Below are positions 45,062 through 53,558 of a stretch of 64,000 nucleotides of DNA, piece by piece. Made by a program: the position numbers and the translations under genes. This DNA is from Roseovarius sp. ZX-A-9. Its GTDB lineage: Bacteria > Pseudomonadota > Alphaproteobacteria > Rhodobacterales > Rhodobacteraceae. The notes beneath the pieces were generated by a model, which was given only the letters and a program-made list of their open reading frames with translations, was not told the origin of the DNA and made no database searches. Positions within the stretch are counted from its first letter, which is position 1; the number at the start of each line of letters is the position of its first letter. The DNA lies in contig NZ_JAPWHW010000001.1 in the NCBI RefSeq assembly GCF_028369135.1, positions 62,001 through 126,000 of the forward strand, read 5' to 3'.

Positions 45062-45949
45062 TTATGTCATCTCGGACATCTTGCGGGCCTCGTTCAGCAG
45101 GGCTTGCAATGTTGGCGTGTGCGGCTCTCGGTAGGGGGCGACCAGTCCCACACTGGGGCTGAGGGTCGTTCCCGACAACTTTATAAGTTGTAACCCTTTG
45201 CCTTTGATCAGGAAATTGGCAATTTCTGACGGCACGATCGTCAGCCATTCACCACCTTCGACATTTGCCACCAGCGCGATCAGGGAATCGGATTCGATCC
45301 AGGCATCCGGCGTCGCACCGGCCTCGCGAAAGTGCCTGTTGATGATCCGCCTGTTCTGGTTTTCGGGCGTCAGCAGGCCCAGTTTCTCGCCTTCCAGTTC
45401 CTTCCAGCCGACGGCGGTCCGGCCTGCGAATTTCGAATGCTCGCTGCATACCAGCATGAAATGTTCGCGGTAGAGCGGCTCCGTGCTGACCCGCCCGGTC
45501 GGTTCGTTGTCGAGATAGGTAATCCCCGCATCGACATCGAGATTCTCCAACATTGATAAAATCTCGATGGACGTGCGCGACAACAGCGTGAAGCGAACCT
45601 TGGGGTGAATCTTGCTGAATCGCGCACTCAGTCCGGCGGCCCATGTCAGCGCGGTCGGGATGACAGCAATCCGCAATTGCCCGGCTAGCCCGTGTTTCTT
45701 TGCGCGCATCTCGTCCTTGAGCTGGCGCGCATCACCGACAATGCGGCGCGCCCAGACCAGCGCGCTTTGCCCCTCGGGTGTCAGCCCGCCATAGCGCGAC
45801 CCGCGAAACACCAGTTTGACACCCAACTGCCCCTCAAGCTGTTTGATCCCGGTGGACAGCGTCGGCTGCGTTATCCCAAGACTCTGGGCGGCCTGACCAA
45901 AATGTTGGGTTTTGGCGAGGGCGATAAACATGTTCAATTTGTCGAGCAT
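45062..45949 (-). CDS. LysR family transcriptional regulator, likely of formate dehydrogenase
   Basis: A 295-residue LysR protein. The helix-turn-helix is LNMFIALAKTQHFGQAAQSLG with TQPTLSTGIKQLE, near residues 4-40. The effector domain (LRIAVIPTALTW, DAGITYLDNEPTGRV, EGGEWLTIVPSE) resembles the CbbR/FdsR-type regulators seen upstream of fds operons. It precedes fdsG on the same strand by 109 bases. ATG at 45949 begins the conserved domain; the frame is open 45 codons further up. Confidence 0.9.
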   Translation of the reverse strand: MLDKLNMFIALAKTQHFGQAAQSLGITQPTLSTGIKQLEGQLGVKLVFRGSRYGGLTPEGQSALVWARRIVGDARQLKDEMRAKKHGLAGQLRIAVIPTALTWAAGLSARFSKIHPKVRFTLLSRTSIEILSMLENLDVDAGITYLDNEPTGRVSTEPLYREHFMLVCSEHSKFAGRTAVGWKELEGEKLGLLTPENQNRRIINRHFREAGATPDAWIESDSLIALVANVEGGEWLTIVPSEIANFLIKGKGLQLIKLSGTTLSPSVGLVAPYREPHTPTLQALLNEARKMSEMT

Positions 45950-46470
45950 CCGAATAAATTGTCGAATTATCTGGATTTTACAATCGGGAAATGCGCGCTT
46001 GATAGCGATCATCAATCGGCAGGCCCGGGCGGGCGCCCCCATACCCTCTGCGGTGGATGGTTGGCGCAGCAGGACAACGCCCAAGACAGCCAGCAGAACA
46101 GACCCGAAATTGTCTCAAGTGTTTTGTTGAAAGGGCCTTTGCCCCCCATCGCTGCACCTTCACACAAAATTTTTTTCACATCTCTTGACAGCATTTTGGC
46201 CCATTCCCAGATGATCGGATGCGGGATGCCGATTGAGGGTCCCGGAGATGATGGCAAAAGCGAAATGCGTGTGCAGATGTGCAGCACATAAGCCCCGTCA
46301 TCGACCGCAAGGTGCACAGAGTGGCCTTGCGCATCGAGATACGTGGTCGCCGCGCGGCTTCGCGCCGAACAATCTCCGAACCTCCATCCCTTCGTGACAT
46401 TCCCGCCTGGTACTTGTCCGCGCCTCGGCACGGACACCTGTTGTGGTGAAACCTGGAAAAGGAGGAAACA
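45950..46470. other. 521-base divergent promoter region of the fds regulator and the Hsp20 cluster
   Basis: No frame here has a ribosome binding site or a recognisable product; long frames are shadows of neighbours. TTGACA at 46185-46190 resembles a -35 box but has only a poor -10 partner at 17 bases. CCTCC at 46381-46385 is complementary to the GGAGG ribosome binding site of the first Hsp20 gene (46461-46465). The region probably carries the heat-induced promoter for the cluster. Confidence 0.45.
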
Positions 46471-46911
46471 ATGCTGAACTATGGACAGTCCGGGAGTCAG
46501 TGGGACCCGTTCGCCGAGCTGCGCCAACTGCAAACGCAGATGAACCGCATGTTCGATACCGGGTCGCGCAGCAGCCGGGACGGCAGCTGGCCACCCGTCA
46601 ACATGTGGCTGGGCGATGACAGCGTCGTCGTCACCGCCGAGATGCCCGGCGTCGCGCAGGACGATATCGACCTGACAGTGCGCGACAACATGGTGACCAT
46701 CGCAGGCAAGCGCAATCCGCCCACCGATGACGAAACCGCCGCGCGGCACCGCCGCGAACGCCCCTTGGGTGAATTTTCGCGCTCGATCCGCCTGCCGCTG
46801 CGTGTCGACCCCGACAAGGTCGAAGCGCGGGCAAGAAACGGCGTGTTGGAGATCGAGATGGGCCGCCCGGATGAGGAACGCCCCCGCAAGATCAAGGTCA
46901 AGTCAAACTGA
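46471..46911 (+). CDS. Hsp20/alpha-crystallin small heat-shock protein (first of three)
   Basis: A 146-residue cytoplasmic chaperone. The N-terminus is short (MLNYGQSGSQWDPF), then RQLQTQMNRMF. The alpha-crystallin domain runs from about residue 37 to 140 with DSVVVTAEMPGV, the VTIAGKR strand and FSRSIRLPLRVDPDKVEARARNGVLEIEM. The conserved A-x-x-x-x-G-V-L is present. Small Hsps hold unfolding proteins for later refolding. AAAGGAGG precedes the ATG. First gene of the rightward cluster that extends to htpX. Confidence 0.93.
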   Translation: MLNYGQSGSQWDPFAELRQLQTQMNRMFDTGSRSSRDGSWPPVNMWLGDDSVVVTAEMPGVAQDDIDLTVRDNMVTIAGKRNPPTDDETAARHRRERPLGEFSRSIRLPLRVDPDKVEARARNGVLEIEMGRPDEERPRKIKVKSN

Positions 46912-46938
46912 GGAGTGGAGAGGAAAGGAGCAAAGACC

Positions 46939-47340
46939 ATGGCGAACGAGTTGAAGAAAACCGGCGGCGAGGTCGCCCGGACCGACAGCGAAGACACGCG
47001 CGAAACCGGCCCCTTCTACCGCCCCGCGACTGATATCATCGAGAAGGGCGACAAGGTGACGGTGGTCATCGACATGCCGGGCGTTGCCCCCGAGAACGTC
47101 GATGTCTCGGTCGAGAACCGGTCGCTGACTGTGCGCGGCACGATCGACACGCCAGCACCCGAGGGCTACCGGCGCGTCTATGCCGAATACGCGCCCGGCA
47201 CCTTCGAGCGGGCCTTCAGCCTGCCCGAGACGATTGATGCCGACAAGATCGACGCCACCCTTCGCGACGGCGTGCTGACACTCTCGCTCAGCAAGAGCGA
47301 AGCCGCCAAACCGAAACAGATCGAGGTCAAGGCCGCCTAA
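46939..47340 (+). CDS. Hsp20/alpha-crystallin small heat-shock protein (second of three)
   Basis: A 133-residue chaperone whose alpha-crystallin domain fills about residues 25-130: VTVVIDMPGVAPENVDVS, LTVRGTID and FERAFSLPETIDADKIDATLRDGVLTLSL. It differs clearly from the first copy, so the three are not recent duplicates. AAAGGAGCAAAG before 46939 sets the start. It lies 27 bases after the first gene. Confidence 0.92.
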   Translation: MANELKKTGGEVARTDSEDTRETGPFYRPATDIIEKGDKVTVVIDMPGVAPENVDVSVENRSLTVRGTIDTPAPEGYRRVYAEYAPGTFERAFSLPETIDADKIDATLRDGVLTLSLSKSEAAKPKQIEVKAA

Positions 47341-47377
47341 GCGGCCCTGTCCAGCCAAAGAAAAGGAGGAAAGAGCA

Positions 47378-47863
47378 ATGGTATTCACGGATCTCATCCC
47401 CTGGGGCCGGGACCGCAACCGCGTCCCCGAGCGCAGAAGCGAAGACACCAACCCCATGGTGTCGCTCCAGCGCGATCTGAACCGCGTGTTCGAGGATTTC
47501 TGGAGGCATTTCGACGACCCGTTCGGGGCCACCCTGGCGGCGGGCACGCCACGCACCGACATCTCGGAAACCGATGATGCAATGCTGGTGTCGGTGGACC
47601 TGCCCGGCCTTGATGACAAGGATATCGAGGTAAACGTCACCGACGACATGCTGACGATCCGCGGTGAACGTGAGGAAAAAACCGACGCTGGCGGTTTCAG
47701 TTCGCAATCGCGGCGCAGCTTCCACCGGATGATCCCGGTGCCGCCGGGCGTTGACCCCGAGAAATCCGAGGCCGAATTCAAGCGCGGCGTGCTGACCGTG
47801 ACGCTGCCCAAGACCGAAGAGGCCAAGGCGCGGGTGAAACGGATCAGCGTGAAATCCGCCTGA
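47378..47863 (+). CDS. Hsp20/alpha-crystallin small heat-shock protein (third of three)
   Basis: A 161-residue chaperone with the longest N-terminal arm (MVFTDLIPWGRDRNRVP, then LQRDLNRVFEDFWRHFDDPF). Its alpha-crystallin domain (AMLVSVDLPGLDDKDIEV, LTIRGEREEK, SFHRMIPVPPGVDPE) ends in KRGVLTVTLPKTEE. It resembles IbpA-type class A proteins. AAAAGGAGGAAAGAGCA precedes the start, a strong ribosome binding site. Confidence 0.93.
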   Translation: MVFTDLIPWGRDRNRVPERRSEDTNPMVSLQRDLNRVFEDFWRHFDDPFGATLAAGTPRTDISETDDAMLVSVDLPGLDDKDIEVNVTDDMLTIRGEREEKTDAGGFSSQSRRSFHRMIPVPPGVDPEKSEAEFKRGVLTVTLPKTEEAKARVKRISVKSA

Positions 47864-47872
47864 CCCTTGGGG

Positions 47873-47890
47873 GCGGGCCTCGCGGCCCGC
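47873..47890 (+). terminator. GC-rich hairpin after the third Hsp20 gene
   Basis: GCGGGCC and GGCCCGC form a seven-base stem around TCGC, starting nine bases after the stop and enclosed by a wider GGGGG/CCCCC pairing. No T run follows, so it may only attenuate transcription into the next genes. Confidence 0.45.
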
Positions 47891-47961
47891 TCCAAACCCC
47901 CGAGGGCCGGACAAAGCCCTCATTCAGCAGGTTGATTTGCAGCGAAGGAGGTATGTTTGAG

Positions 47962-48462
47962 ATGAGAGGACACAACCGCCCCCCCTTCCGGCCGAAACTG
48001 CCCGGCACCGATATGACTTCGGCAGATGCGCCCACGGCGATCATCTATCGCCCGTCGCGCAGCCCGGTGCAGTCAGGGCCGCGCCCACGCCACTGGATCT
48101 TGGAATTCGAGCCCGCGGCACCGTCCGAAATCGAGCCGCTCATGGGCTGGACCGCGACCCGCGATCCCTATCGGCCGATCCGGCTCAGCTTTCCCGATTG
48201 CGAAAGCGCCATCAAGTATGCCGAGCGGAATGACTGGAACTACGTCATTCGCGGCGAGGGGAAAAGCAAGCCCCGCATGTCACTGGAACCAAAGTCTCGC
48301 CCGCATGAAAGCCTTGATGAACCACAGCCGCGCGGCAGGGTCGAGGCGAGGATGAACCACGCAGAGAGTGGCGACATCGACCCGGTGGAACTGGCATCGC
48401 TTGCGTCCTTCCCAGCCTCCGATCCTCCGGTCTGGACCGGAACCACCCTGGCAGCACGCTGA
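47962..48462 (+). CDS. NDUFS4-like protein (complex I accessory subunit family) with extended C-terminus
   Basis: A 166-residue protein. The middle, about residues 25-105, is the ETC_C1/NDUFS4 domain: AIIYRPSRSPVQSGPRPRHW, then LEFEP, PLMGWT and LSFPDCESAIKYAERN. Normal bacterial NDUFS4 proteins end soon after this domain; here about 65 residues follow, closing in DPVELASLASFPASDPPVWTG, a motif I have seen at the ends of small stress-related proteins. AAGGAGG lies ten bases before the ATG at 47962, favouring it over ATG 47953. It sits inside a chaperone/protease cluster, which is unexpected for a respiratory subunit. Confidence 0.85.
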   Translation: MRGHNRPPFRPKLPGTDMTSADAPTAIIYRPSRSPVQSGPRPRHWILEFEPAAPSEIEPLMGWTATRDPYRPIRLSFPDCESAIKYAERNDWNYVIRGEGKSKPRMSLEPKSRPHESLDEPQPRGRVEARMNHAESGDIDPVELASLASFPASDPPVWTGTTLAAR

Positions 48463-48641
48463 ATTCGGGCGCGCGGGATCCGGCCCGACCGGGCACGCAC
48501 CTGAGACACAGGCCGAAATCGGTGGCGCCGCCCTGAACACAAGGGGGCAGGATAGAGGCGTGTTTTGTCGCAAATCGCTCACCTGATCGGCTAGCGCCGC
48601 GGCGCTGGCCACCATTTGAATTGGTTTCAAGGAAACGGAAG

Positions 48642-50042
48642 ATGACTACTCTTGTTTCTAGACTTGGCTACACATTGGTGGCGCTTTGCGTTTTTTCGCT
48701 GACATTCGCAGCGCCAGCCGCCTCACAGACGGCCGATCACCCGCTCTTTCGCAATGACAATGGGTTGCCCACACTGGCACCGCTTCTGGCCGAAGTCACA
48801 CCGGCTGTGGTCAACATCTCTGTCGAAAGCCGCCAGACGGCCGAGATGAACCCGCTATTCAACGATCCCTTCTTCCGGCGGTTCTTTGACATGCCGCCGA
48901 TGCCGCAAACCCCCATGCCGCGCCAGATGAGCGCGGGGTCCGGCGTGATCGTCGATGCGAACAAGGGCTATGTGCTGACCAACCATCACGTGATCGAGAA
49001 CGGCGACCGGATCGTTGTCACCCTCAAGGATCGTCGCCAGTTCGATGCAGAGCTCATCGGCAGTGACCCCGGAACCGATATCGCGCTGTTGCGCATCAAG
49101 GCGCGGGACATTTCGGCGCTGGAGCTTGGCGACAGCGACCAGTTGCTCGTCGGAGACTACGTGCTCGCCATCGGCAACCCGTTCGGCCTCGGGCAGACCG
49201 TGACCTCTGGCATCGTCAGCGCCTTGGGGCGCAGCGGAATCAATGTCGATGGCTACGAGGATTTCATCCAGACCGATGCGTCGATCAACCCCGGCAATTC
49301 GGGCGGGGCACTGATCACGCTTGACGGGCGGCTCATCGGCATCAACACCGCGATCATCGCACCATCCGGCGGCAACGTGGGGATAGGCTTTTCCGTGCCG
49401 TCCAACATGGCACAGGCCGTCATGGACCAGCTTATCGAGTTTGGCGAAGTGCGCAGGGGGCGCCTTGGCGTGATGATACAGGATTTCACCCCCGATCTGG
49501 CTGACGCATTGGGCGTCAAGGCCGGCGATGGCGCAGTGGTCACGCAAGTCGAACCCGACAGCGCCGCCGAGGAGGCCGGATTGGAACCGGGCGATCTGAT
49601 CGTCGCCGTCGATGGCCGCCCCGTCGCGGGCTCCGCCGATCTGCGCAGCCAGATCGGGCTGAAACGGATCGGCAGCAAGGTCAAGTTGCAGGTCAAACGT
49701 GACGGCAAGGAGCTGACGCTGAAGGCAACCCTGCGCGAGGGCGGGCTGATCGCCGCGAGGACGGGCGAGCGCGCATTCGACCGCCTCTCGGGGGCAGAGC
49801 TGCGCGATCTGCAACCAGCCGATCCGTACTACGGCACCCTGTCCGGCGTCGTGGTTGCGCGGCTCGACCCCGGCAGCCGGGCGGCGCGTTCAGGGTTGGA
49901 AGCAGGCGACATCATCCTGGCCGTCAACCGCGTACCGATATCCTCGGTTGCGGACCTGCGTCAGCAACTGGCGGGTGTTGATGGGGCGCTTGCCCTGACC
50001 GTTCAACGTGGCTCCGCGCGCCTCTTTCTGGTCATGCGCTGA
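48642..50042 (+). CDS. DegP/HtrA-type periplasmic serine protease
   Basis: A 466-residue protein with a signal peptide (TLVALCVFSLTFAAPAASQ, cleavage near residue 29). The protease domain has the full triad: H116 in TNHHV, D146 in GTDIALL and S220 in NPGNSGGAL. Two PDZ domains follow (about residues 265-350 and 385-465) with GVMIQDF, GLEPGDLIVAVDGRPV and LEAGDIILAVNRVPI. HtrA proteins degrade or refold misfolded periplasmic proteins. The start at 48642 has AAGGAA eight bases upstream and avoids a charged extension. It belongs to the chaperone/protease cluster. Confidence 0.94.
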   Translation: MTTLVSRLGYTLVALCVFSLTFAAPAASQTADHPLFRNDNGLPTLAPLLAEVTPAVVNISVESRQTAEMNPLFNDPFFRRFFDMPPMPQTPMPRQMSAGSGVIVDANKGYVLTNHHVIENGDRIVVTLKDRRQFDAELIGSDPGTDIALLRIKARDISALELGDSDQLLVGDYVLAIGNPFGLGQTVTSGIVSALGRSGINVDGYEDFIQTDASINPGNSGGALITLDGRLIGINTAIIAPSGGNVGIGFSVPSNMAQAVMDQLIEFGEVRRGRLGVMIQDFTPDLADALGVKAGDGAVVTQVEPDSAAEEAGLEPGDLIVAVDGRPVAGSADLRSQIGLKRIGSKVKLQVKRDGKELTLKATLREGGLIAARTGERAFDRLSGAELRDLQPADPYYGTLSGVVVARLDPGSRAARSGLEAGDIILAVNRVPISSVADLRQQLAGVDGALALTVQRGSARLFLVMR

Positions 50043-50080
50043 TTGCCGCGCCTTTCTGGAGATTGAAAAAGGAGGGTCAT

Positions 50081-50797
50081 ATGTCCGAGATTCAGAAAAA
50101 TACGGAATGCAAAACTGACACCGAAGACATCGTCGAGGAGAGTACGAAATCCGGGACGGTGCCGGAAGCGACCGATGACATCGCCGGTGACAACACCACG
50201 AAATCCGAGGCGGCGCCGGAGGTGACCGATGACAGCCCCGACGACACCACAAAACCCGACGCGGCGCCGGAAGCGACCGGTGACACCACGGACAGCGGGG
50301 CGGAGCCCGAGGCCGAGGAAAAGAATCTGGAGGCCGAAGTCGCGCGCCTGACCGACAAGTGGAAGCGCGCGCTCGCAGACGCGGAAAACGCGCGCAAGGC
50401 TGCGAGAGCTTCTCATGCCGAAGGGCGCGAGAACGGCATCGCGGTAGCGGTGGCGGCCATCGCGCCTGCCCTTGACGCGCTGTCGCTCGGGATTGAAGCC
50501 GCGCGGAACAGCCCGGATGCAGAAGACCCAAGAATCGTTTCGCATCTGGAAGGTCTGTGCAGTATTCGGTCCGCCTTCGAGACCGGCCTCAAGGCCCTCG
50601 GCGTCAGAACAATCGCGCCCGAGAATACGCCCTTCGATCCGGCCCTGCACGAGGCGTTACAGATGCAGGAAACCGACCAGACCAAACCCGGTCAGGTCAT
50701 GGTTCTGCATCGTCCCGGCTTTGCCATCGGTCAGCGCCTGATCCGGCCCGCCCAAGTGACCGTGAGTGCGGCGCCTAGCAAAGCGGAGGAGGAATAA
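50081..50797 (+). CDS. grpE: GrpE-like nucleotide-exchange factor with acidic repeat N-terminus
   Basis: A 238-residue protein. Residues about 10-85 are acidic and threonine-rich with an imperfect repeat, roughly EATDD...TTKSEAAPE three times. A coiled-coil follows (EAEVARLTDKWKRALADAENARKAAR). The GrpE head is near residues 150-235: FDPALHEALQM, GQVMVLHRPGFAIGQRLIRPAQVTV. GrpE releases ADP from DnaK. No dnaK is nearby and this is probably a second GrpE of the cell. GGAGG before 50081 sets the start. It lies 38 bases after htrA and 3 bases before htpX. Confidence 0.88.
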   Translation: MSEIQKNTECKTDTEDIVEESTKSGTVPEATDDIAGDNTTKSEAAPEVTDDSPDDTTKPDAAPEATGDTTDSGAEPEAEEKNLEAEVARLTDKWKRALADAENARKAARASHAEGRENGIAVAVAAIAPALDALSLGIEAARNSPDAEDPRIVSHLEGLCSIRSAFETGLKALGVRTIAPENTPFDPALHEALQMQETDQTKPGQVMVLHRPGFAIGQRLIRPAQVTVSAAPSKAEEE

Positions 50798-50800
50798 GCA

Positions 50801-51718
50801 ATGCTGCGCCTTGGCCTCTATCTTGCTGCGAACCTCGCCATCCTTGCCGTTCTGTCGGTTTCGTTCCGGCTGCTCGGCATCGACAGCCTGCTGCAAGCCA
50901 ACGGCGTCGATCTCGATCTGACGGCGCTGCTGGTTTTCTCCGCGGCGATCGGTTTTGTCGGGTCGCTGACCTCGCTTTTCCTGTCAAAGACGATGGCGAA
51001 GGCCGCGATGGGCGTTCGGGTCATCACCGCGCCGCGCACGCCAAGCGAACGCTGGCTGGTCGATACGGTCCATGCCCAAGCCGACCGCGCGGGGATCGGA
51101 CGGCCCGAGGTCGGCATCTTCGATCATCCCTCACCCAACGCTTTCGCAACCGGGTGGAACCGCGACGAAGCCCTGATCGCCGTCAGCACCGGCCTTCTGC
51201 AGCATATGGCGCGCGGCGAGGTTGAGGCCGTCCTGGCGCATGAGGTCAGCCATGCGGCCAATGGGGACATGGTCACGCTTGCGCTGATCCAGGGCGTCGT
51301 GAACACCTTCGTCATCTTCCTGTCCCGCCTCGTGGGGCTGCTCTTTGACCGTCTGGTACTGCGGATCGAACGCGGTTTCGGCCCCGGTTTCTGGTTCGTG
51401 TCCCTGATCGCTGAACTGGTCCTTGGCGTGCTGGCGATGGCCATTGTCATGTGGTTCTCGCGCTGGCGGGAATACCGGGCCGATGCGGGCGGAGCCAGGC
51501 TGGCCGGGCGAGGCAACATGATCGCCGCGCTGGAACGGTTGAAACAGGCCCGCAACGCGCCGCCCCTGCCCGAAGAAATGCGCGCCTTCGCGATCACCGC
51601 CGGGCGGGTGCAGGCCCTGTTTGCCAGCCATCCCCCGCTTGAGAGCAGGATTGCCAAGCTCAAGGCAGGCAACACCCAGCCACGCGTGTCGCAAAGGAAG
51701 GTCGGCTTCATTTCGTAA
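50801..51718 (+). CDS. htpX: HtpX-type M48 membrane metalloprotease
   Basis: A 305-residue inner-membrane zinc protease. Two membrane helices lie at about residues 5-27 and 41-62. The zinc site is HEVSH at 147-151, with the third ligand E224 in EYRAD. Two more helices (about 160-180 and 196-220) sit between. HtpX cleaves damaged membrane proteins together with FtsH. Its start follows the grpE-like stop by only a few bases, so both are in one operon. Last gene of the cluster. Confidence 0.93.
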   Translation: MLRLGLYLAANLAILAVLSVSFRLLGIDSLLQANGVDLDLTALLVFSAAIGFVGSLTSLFLSKTMAKAAMGVRVITAPRTPSERWLVDTVHAQADRAGIGRPEVGIFDHPSPNAFATGWNRDEALIAVSTGLLQHMARGEVEAVLAHEVSHAANGDMVTLALIQGVVNTFVIFLSRLVGLLFDRLVLRIERGFGPGFWFVSLIAELVLGVLAMAIVMWFSRWREYRADAGGARLAGRGNMIAALERLKQARNAPPLPEEMRAFAITAGRVQALFASHPPLESRIAKLKAGNTQPRVSQRKVGFIS

Positions 51719-51827
51719 AGCAGCGCACTGACCGCCCTGCCGATCAGACGCGCGCCGCCGGGAGACGATACTGCCGTTTGTTTTCTGCCCCTCACCTTTC
51801 TAAAGTGAAGGCCGGAAGAGGAACAAA

Positions 51828-53558
51828 ATGCGCAGGCCGCTGGCGATACTTATTTTTCTGGGCTTCACGGCGCTGCTCTCGGGCGGGGCGTGGTGGCTGG
51901 GCTATCGCACCAGTCTGGCGCAGGTCGCAGAGCGCGGCGCGGCGGATCTGCGGCTGGCGGCGGATCGGTTGGAGGGGCAACTGGCGCGTTACCGGCTGAT
52001 CGCCGTGCGGCTGGCGGATCACCCCGATGTGGTCGCCCTGTCCCGCACTGGCGACGCGGCGGGCATCGAGGCGCTGTTTCTCAGCGTGGCCGATCAAAGC
52101 GGCGCGTTCGAGGTGGCCTATTTCGCCGCGGACGGCCAAGTCATCGCAACATCCAGCGACGGCCCGCCCATGGCCTATTCCGGCGACGAGACAGCCTTTG
52201 CCCGCGCCATGACCGGCGCGCTCGGCATGGATCACGGGCGCGCAGCGGATCAAAGAACACGCACCTTCACCTTCATGGCGCCGGTCTTTGCGGACAAGCA
52301 CCCGCAGGGCGCGATCGCGGTGCGCGTGGACATGGAGGCGGTCGAGGAAAGCGATTGGCGCGGTGCGCCGCAGGTCGTCTTCTTTACCGATGCTCAGAAC
52401 CAGATTTTCGTCACCAACCGCTCCGAGCTGCTGTTTCGCAGCGTCAACACCGGCAACCCGGCCGATTTCGCGCCGGAACGGATACGGCAGATCGGCGGAA
52501 TCGCCATCTGGACCAGCGCCGCAGGCCCCTACGTGCCGCGTCGCGCGGTCTACCGCGAACAGCCCCTGCCGGTGATCGCGCTGACCGGGCGCGCGCTGAT
52601 CAGCACCGCCCCGGCAGAGCGCATCGCGGGGCTTCAGGCCGCATTGGTCGCGGCACTCTGTCTGGCCTTCGGGGCGGTGCTGTTTCTGCTGCTGGAACGC
52701 CGCCGCGCGCTGGCGCTGGCCAATGCCGGGCTGGAACAGCGGGTGATGCGCCGCACGGCCGCACTGGCCACGGCCAACACCGCACTGCGCCACGAGGTGA
52801 GCGACCGCAAGGAGGCCGAGCACGCACTGCGCCGCGCGCAGGCCGATCTGGTGCAGGCGGCCAAGCTCAGCGCGCTGGGGCAGATGTCGGCGGGCATCAG
52901 CCACGAGTTGAACCAGCCGCTGATGGCGATCCGGTCATTTTCCGAGAACGCCACGCTGTTTCTCGACAAAGGGCGCACCGACGACGCGCGCGCCAATCTG
53001 GGCCGGATCGCGGACCTGTCGCGGCGCATGGCGCGGATCATCAAGAACCTGCGCGCCTTCGCCCGGCAAGAGAACGAACCGATGACAGAGGTGGATATCG
53101 TCGCGGTGATCGCCTCGGTGCTGGAGATGACCGAAAGCCGGTTGCGCGCCGAAGACGTCACGCTGGAATGGACGCCGCCAGCGGACATTCCCCTTGTTCA
53201 CGGCGGCGAAGTGCGCCTGCAACAGGTGGTCCTGAACCTCGTGACCAATGCGCTCGACGCCATGGCAGGCCGCGCGGACAAGCGGCTGGAAATCACGGTC
53301 ATCCCCGGCGCAGATCATGTCGAGGTCACGCTGCGCGATACCGGCCCCGGCCTTGATGACCCCGGCAAGATCTTTGATCCCTTCTACACCACCAAACAGG
53401 TCGGCGCGTCAGAAGAAGGAATGGGGCTGGGCCTGTCGATCTCCTACGGGCTGGTCCAGAGCTTTGGCGGCGCGATCCACGGGCGCAACCACCCGGACGG
53501 CGGCGCAATCTTTACCGTCCGACTGACCGCCACACCGGCCGCAGAGGTGGCAGCATGA
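51828..53558 (+). CDS. dctB: C4-dicarboxylate sensor histidine kinase DctB
   Basis: A 576-residue membrane kinase. Two membrane helices (about residues 5-25 and 258-285) enclose a periplasmic double-PAS sensor. The H-box GISHELNQPLMAIRSF near residue 362 contains the phosphorylated histidine. N-box (NLVTNALDAM) and G-boxes (DTGPGL, GMGLGLSIS) form the ATPase. The HELNQPL form is typical of DctB. The stop overlaps the dctD start (ATGA). It is expected to sense C4-dicarboxylates or a related acid and to control the TRAP genes just downstream. Confidence 0.92.
   Translation: MRRPLAILIFLGFTALLSGGAWWLGYRTSLAQVAERGAADLRLAADRLEGQLARYRLIAVRLADHPDVVALSRTGDAAGIEALFLSVADQSGAFEVAYFAADGQVIATSSDGPPMAYSGDETAFARAMTGALGMDHGRAADQRTRTFTFMAPVFADKHPQGAIAVRVDMEAVEESDWRGAPQVVFFTDAQNQIFVTNRSELLFRSVNTGNPADFAPERIRQIGGIAIWTSAAGPYVPRRAVYREQPLPVIALTGRALISTAPAERIAGLQAALVAALCLAFGAVLFLLLERRRALALANAGLEQRVMRRTAALATANTALRHEVSDRKEAEHALRRAQADLVQAAKLSALGQMSAGISHELNQPLMAIRSFSENATLFLDKGRTDDARANLGRIADLSRRMARIIKNLRAFARQENEPMTEVDIVAVIASVLEMTESRLRAEDVTLEWTPPADIPLVHGGEVRLQQVVLNLVTNALDAMAGRADKRLEITVIPGADHVEVTLRDTGPGLDDPGKIFDPFYTTKQVGASEEGMGLGLSISYGLVQSFGGAIHGRNHPDGGAIFTVRLTATPAAEVAA

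Noticed and set aside
46012-46749. Minus-strand open frame of 245 codons across the Hsp20 promoter region
   Set aside because: It runs antisense through the first Hsp20 gene and has no ribosome binding site or motif.
46471-47863. Three Hsp20 genes as recent tandem duplicates
   Set aside because: The three proteins differ in length, N-terminal arm and many domain residues, so they are old paralogues or were gathered separately.
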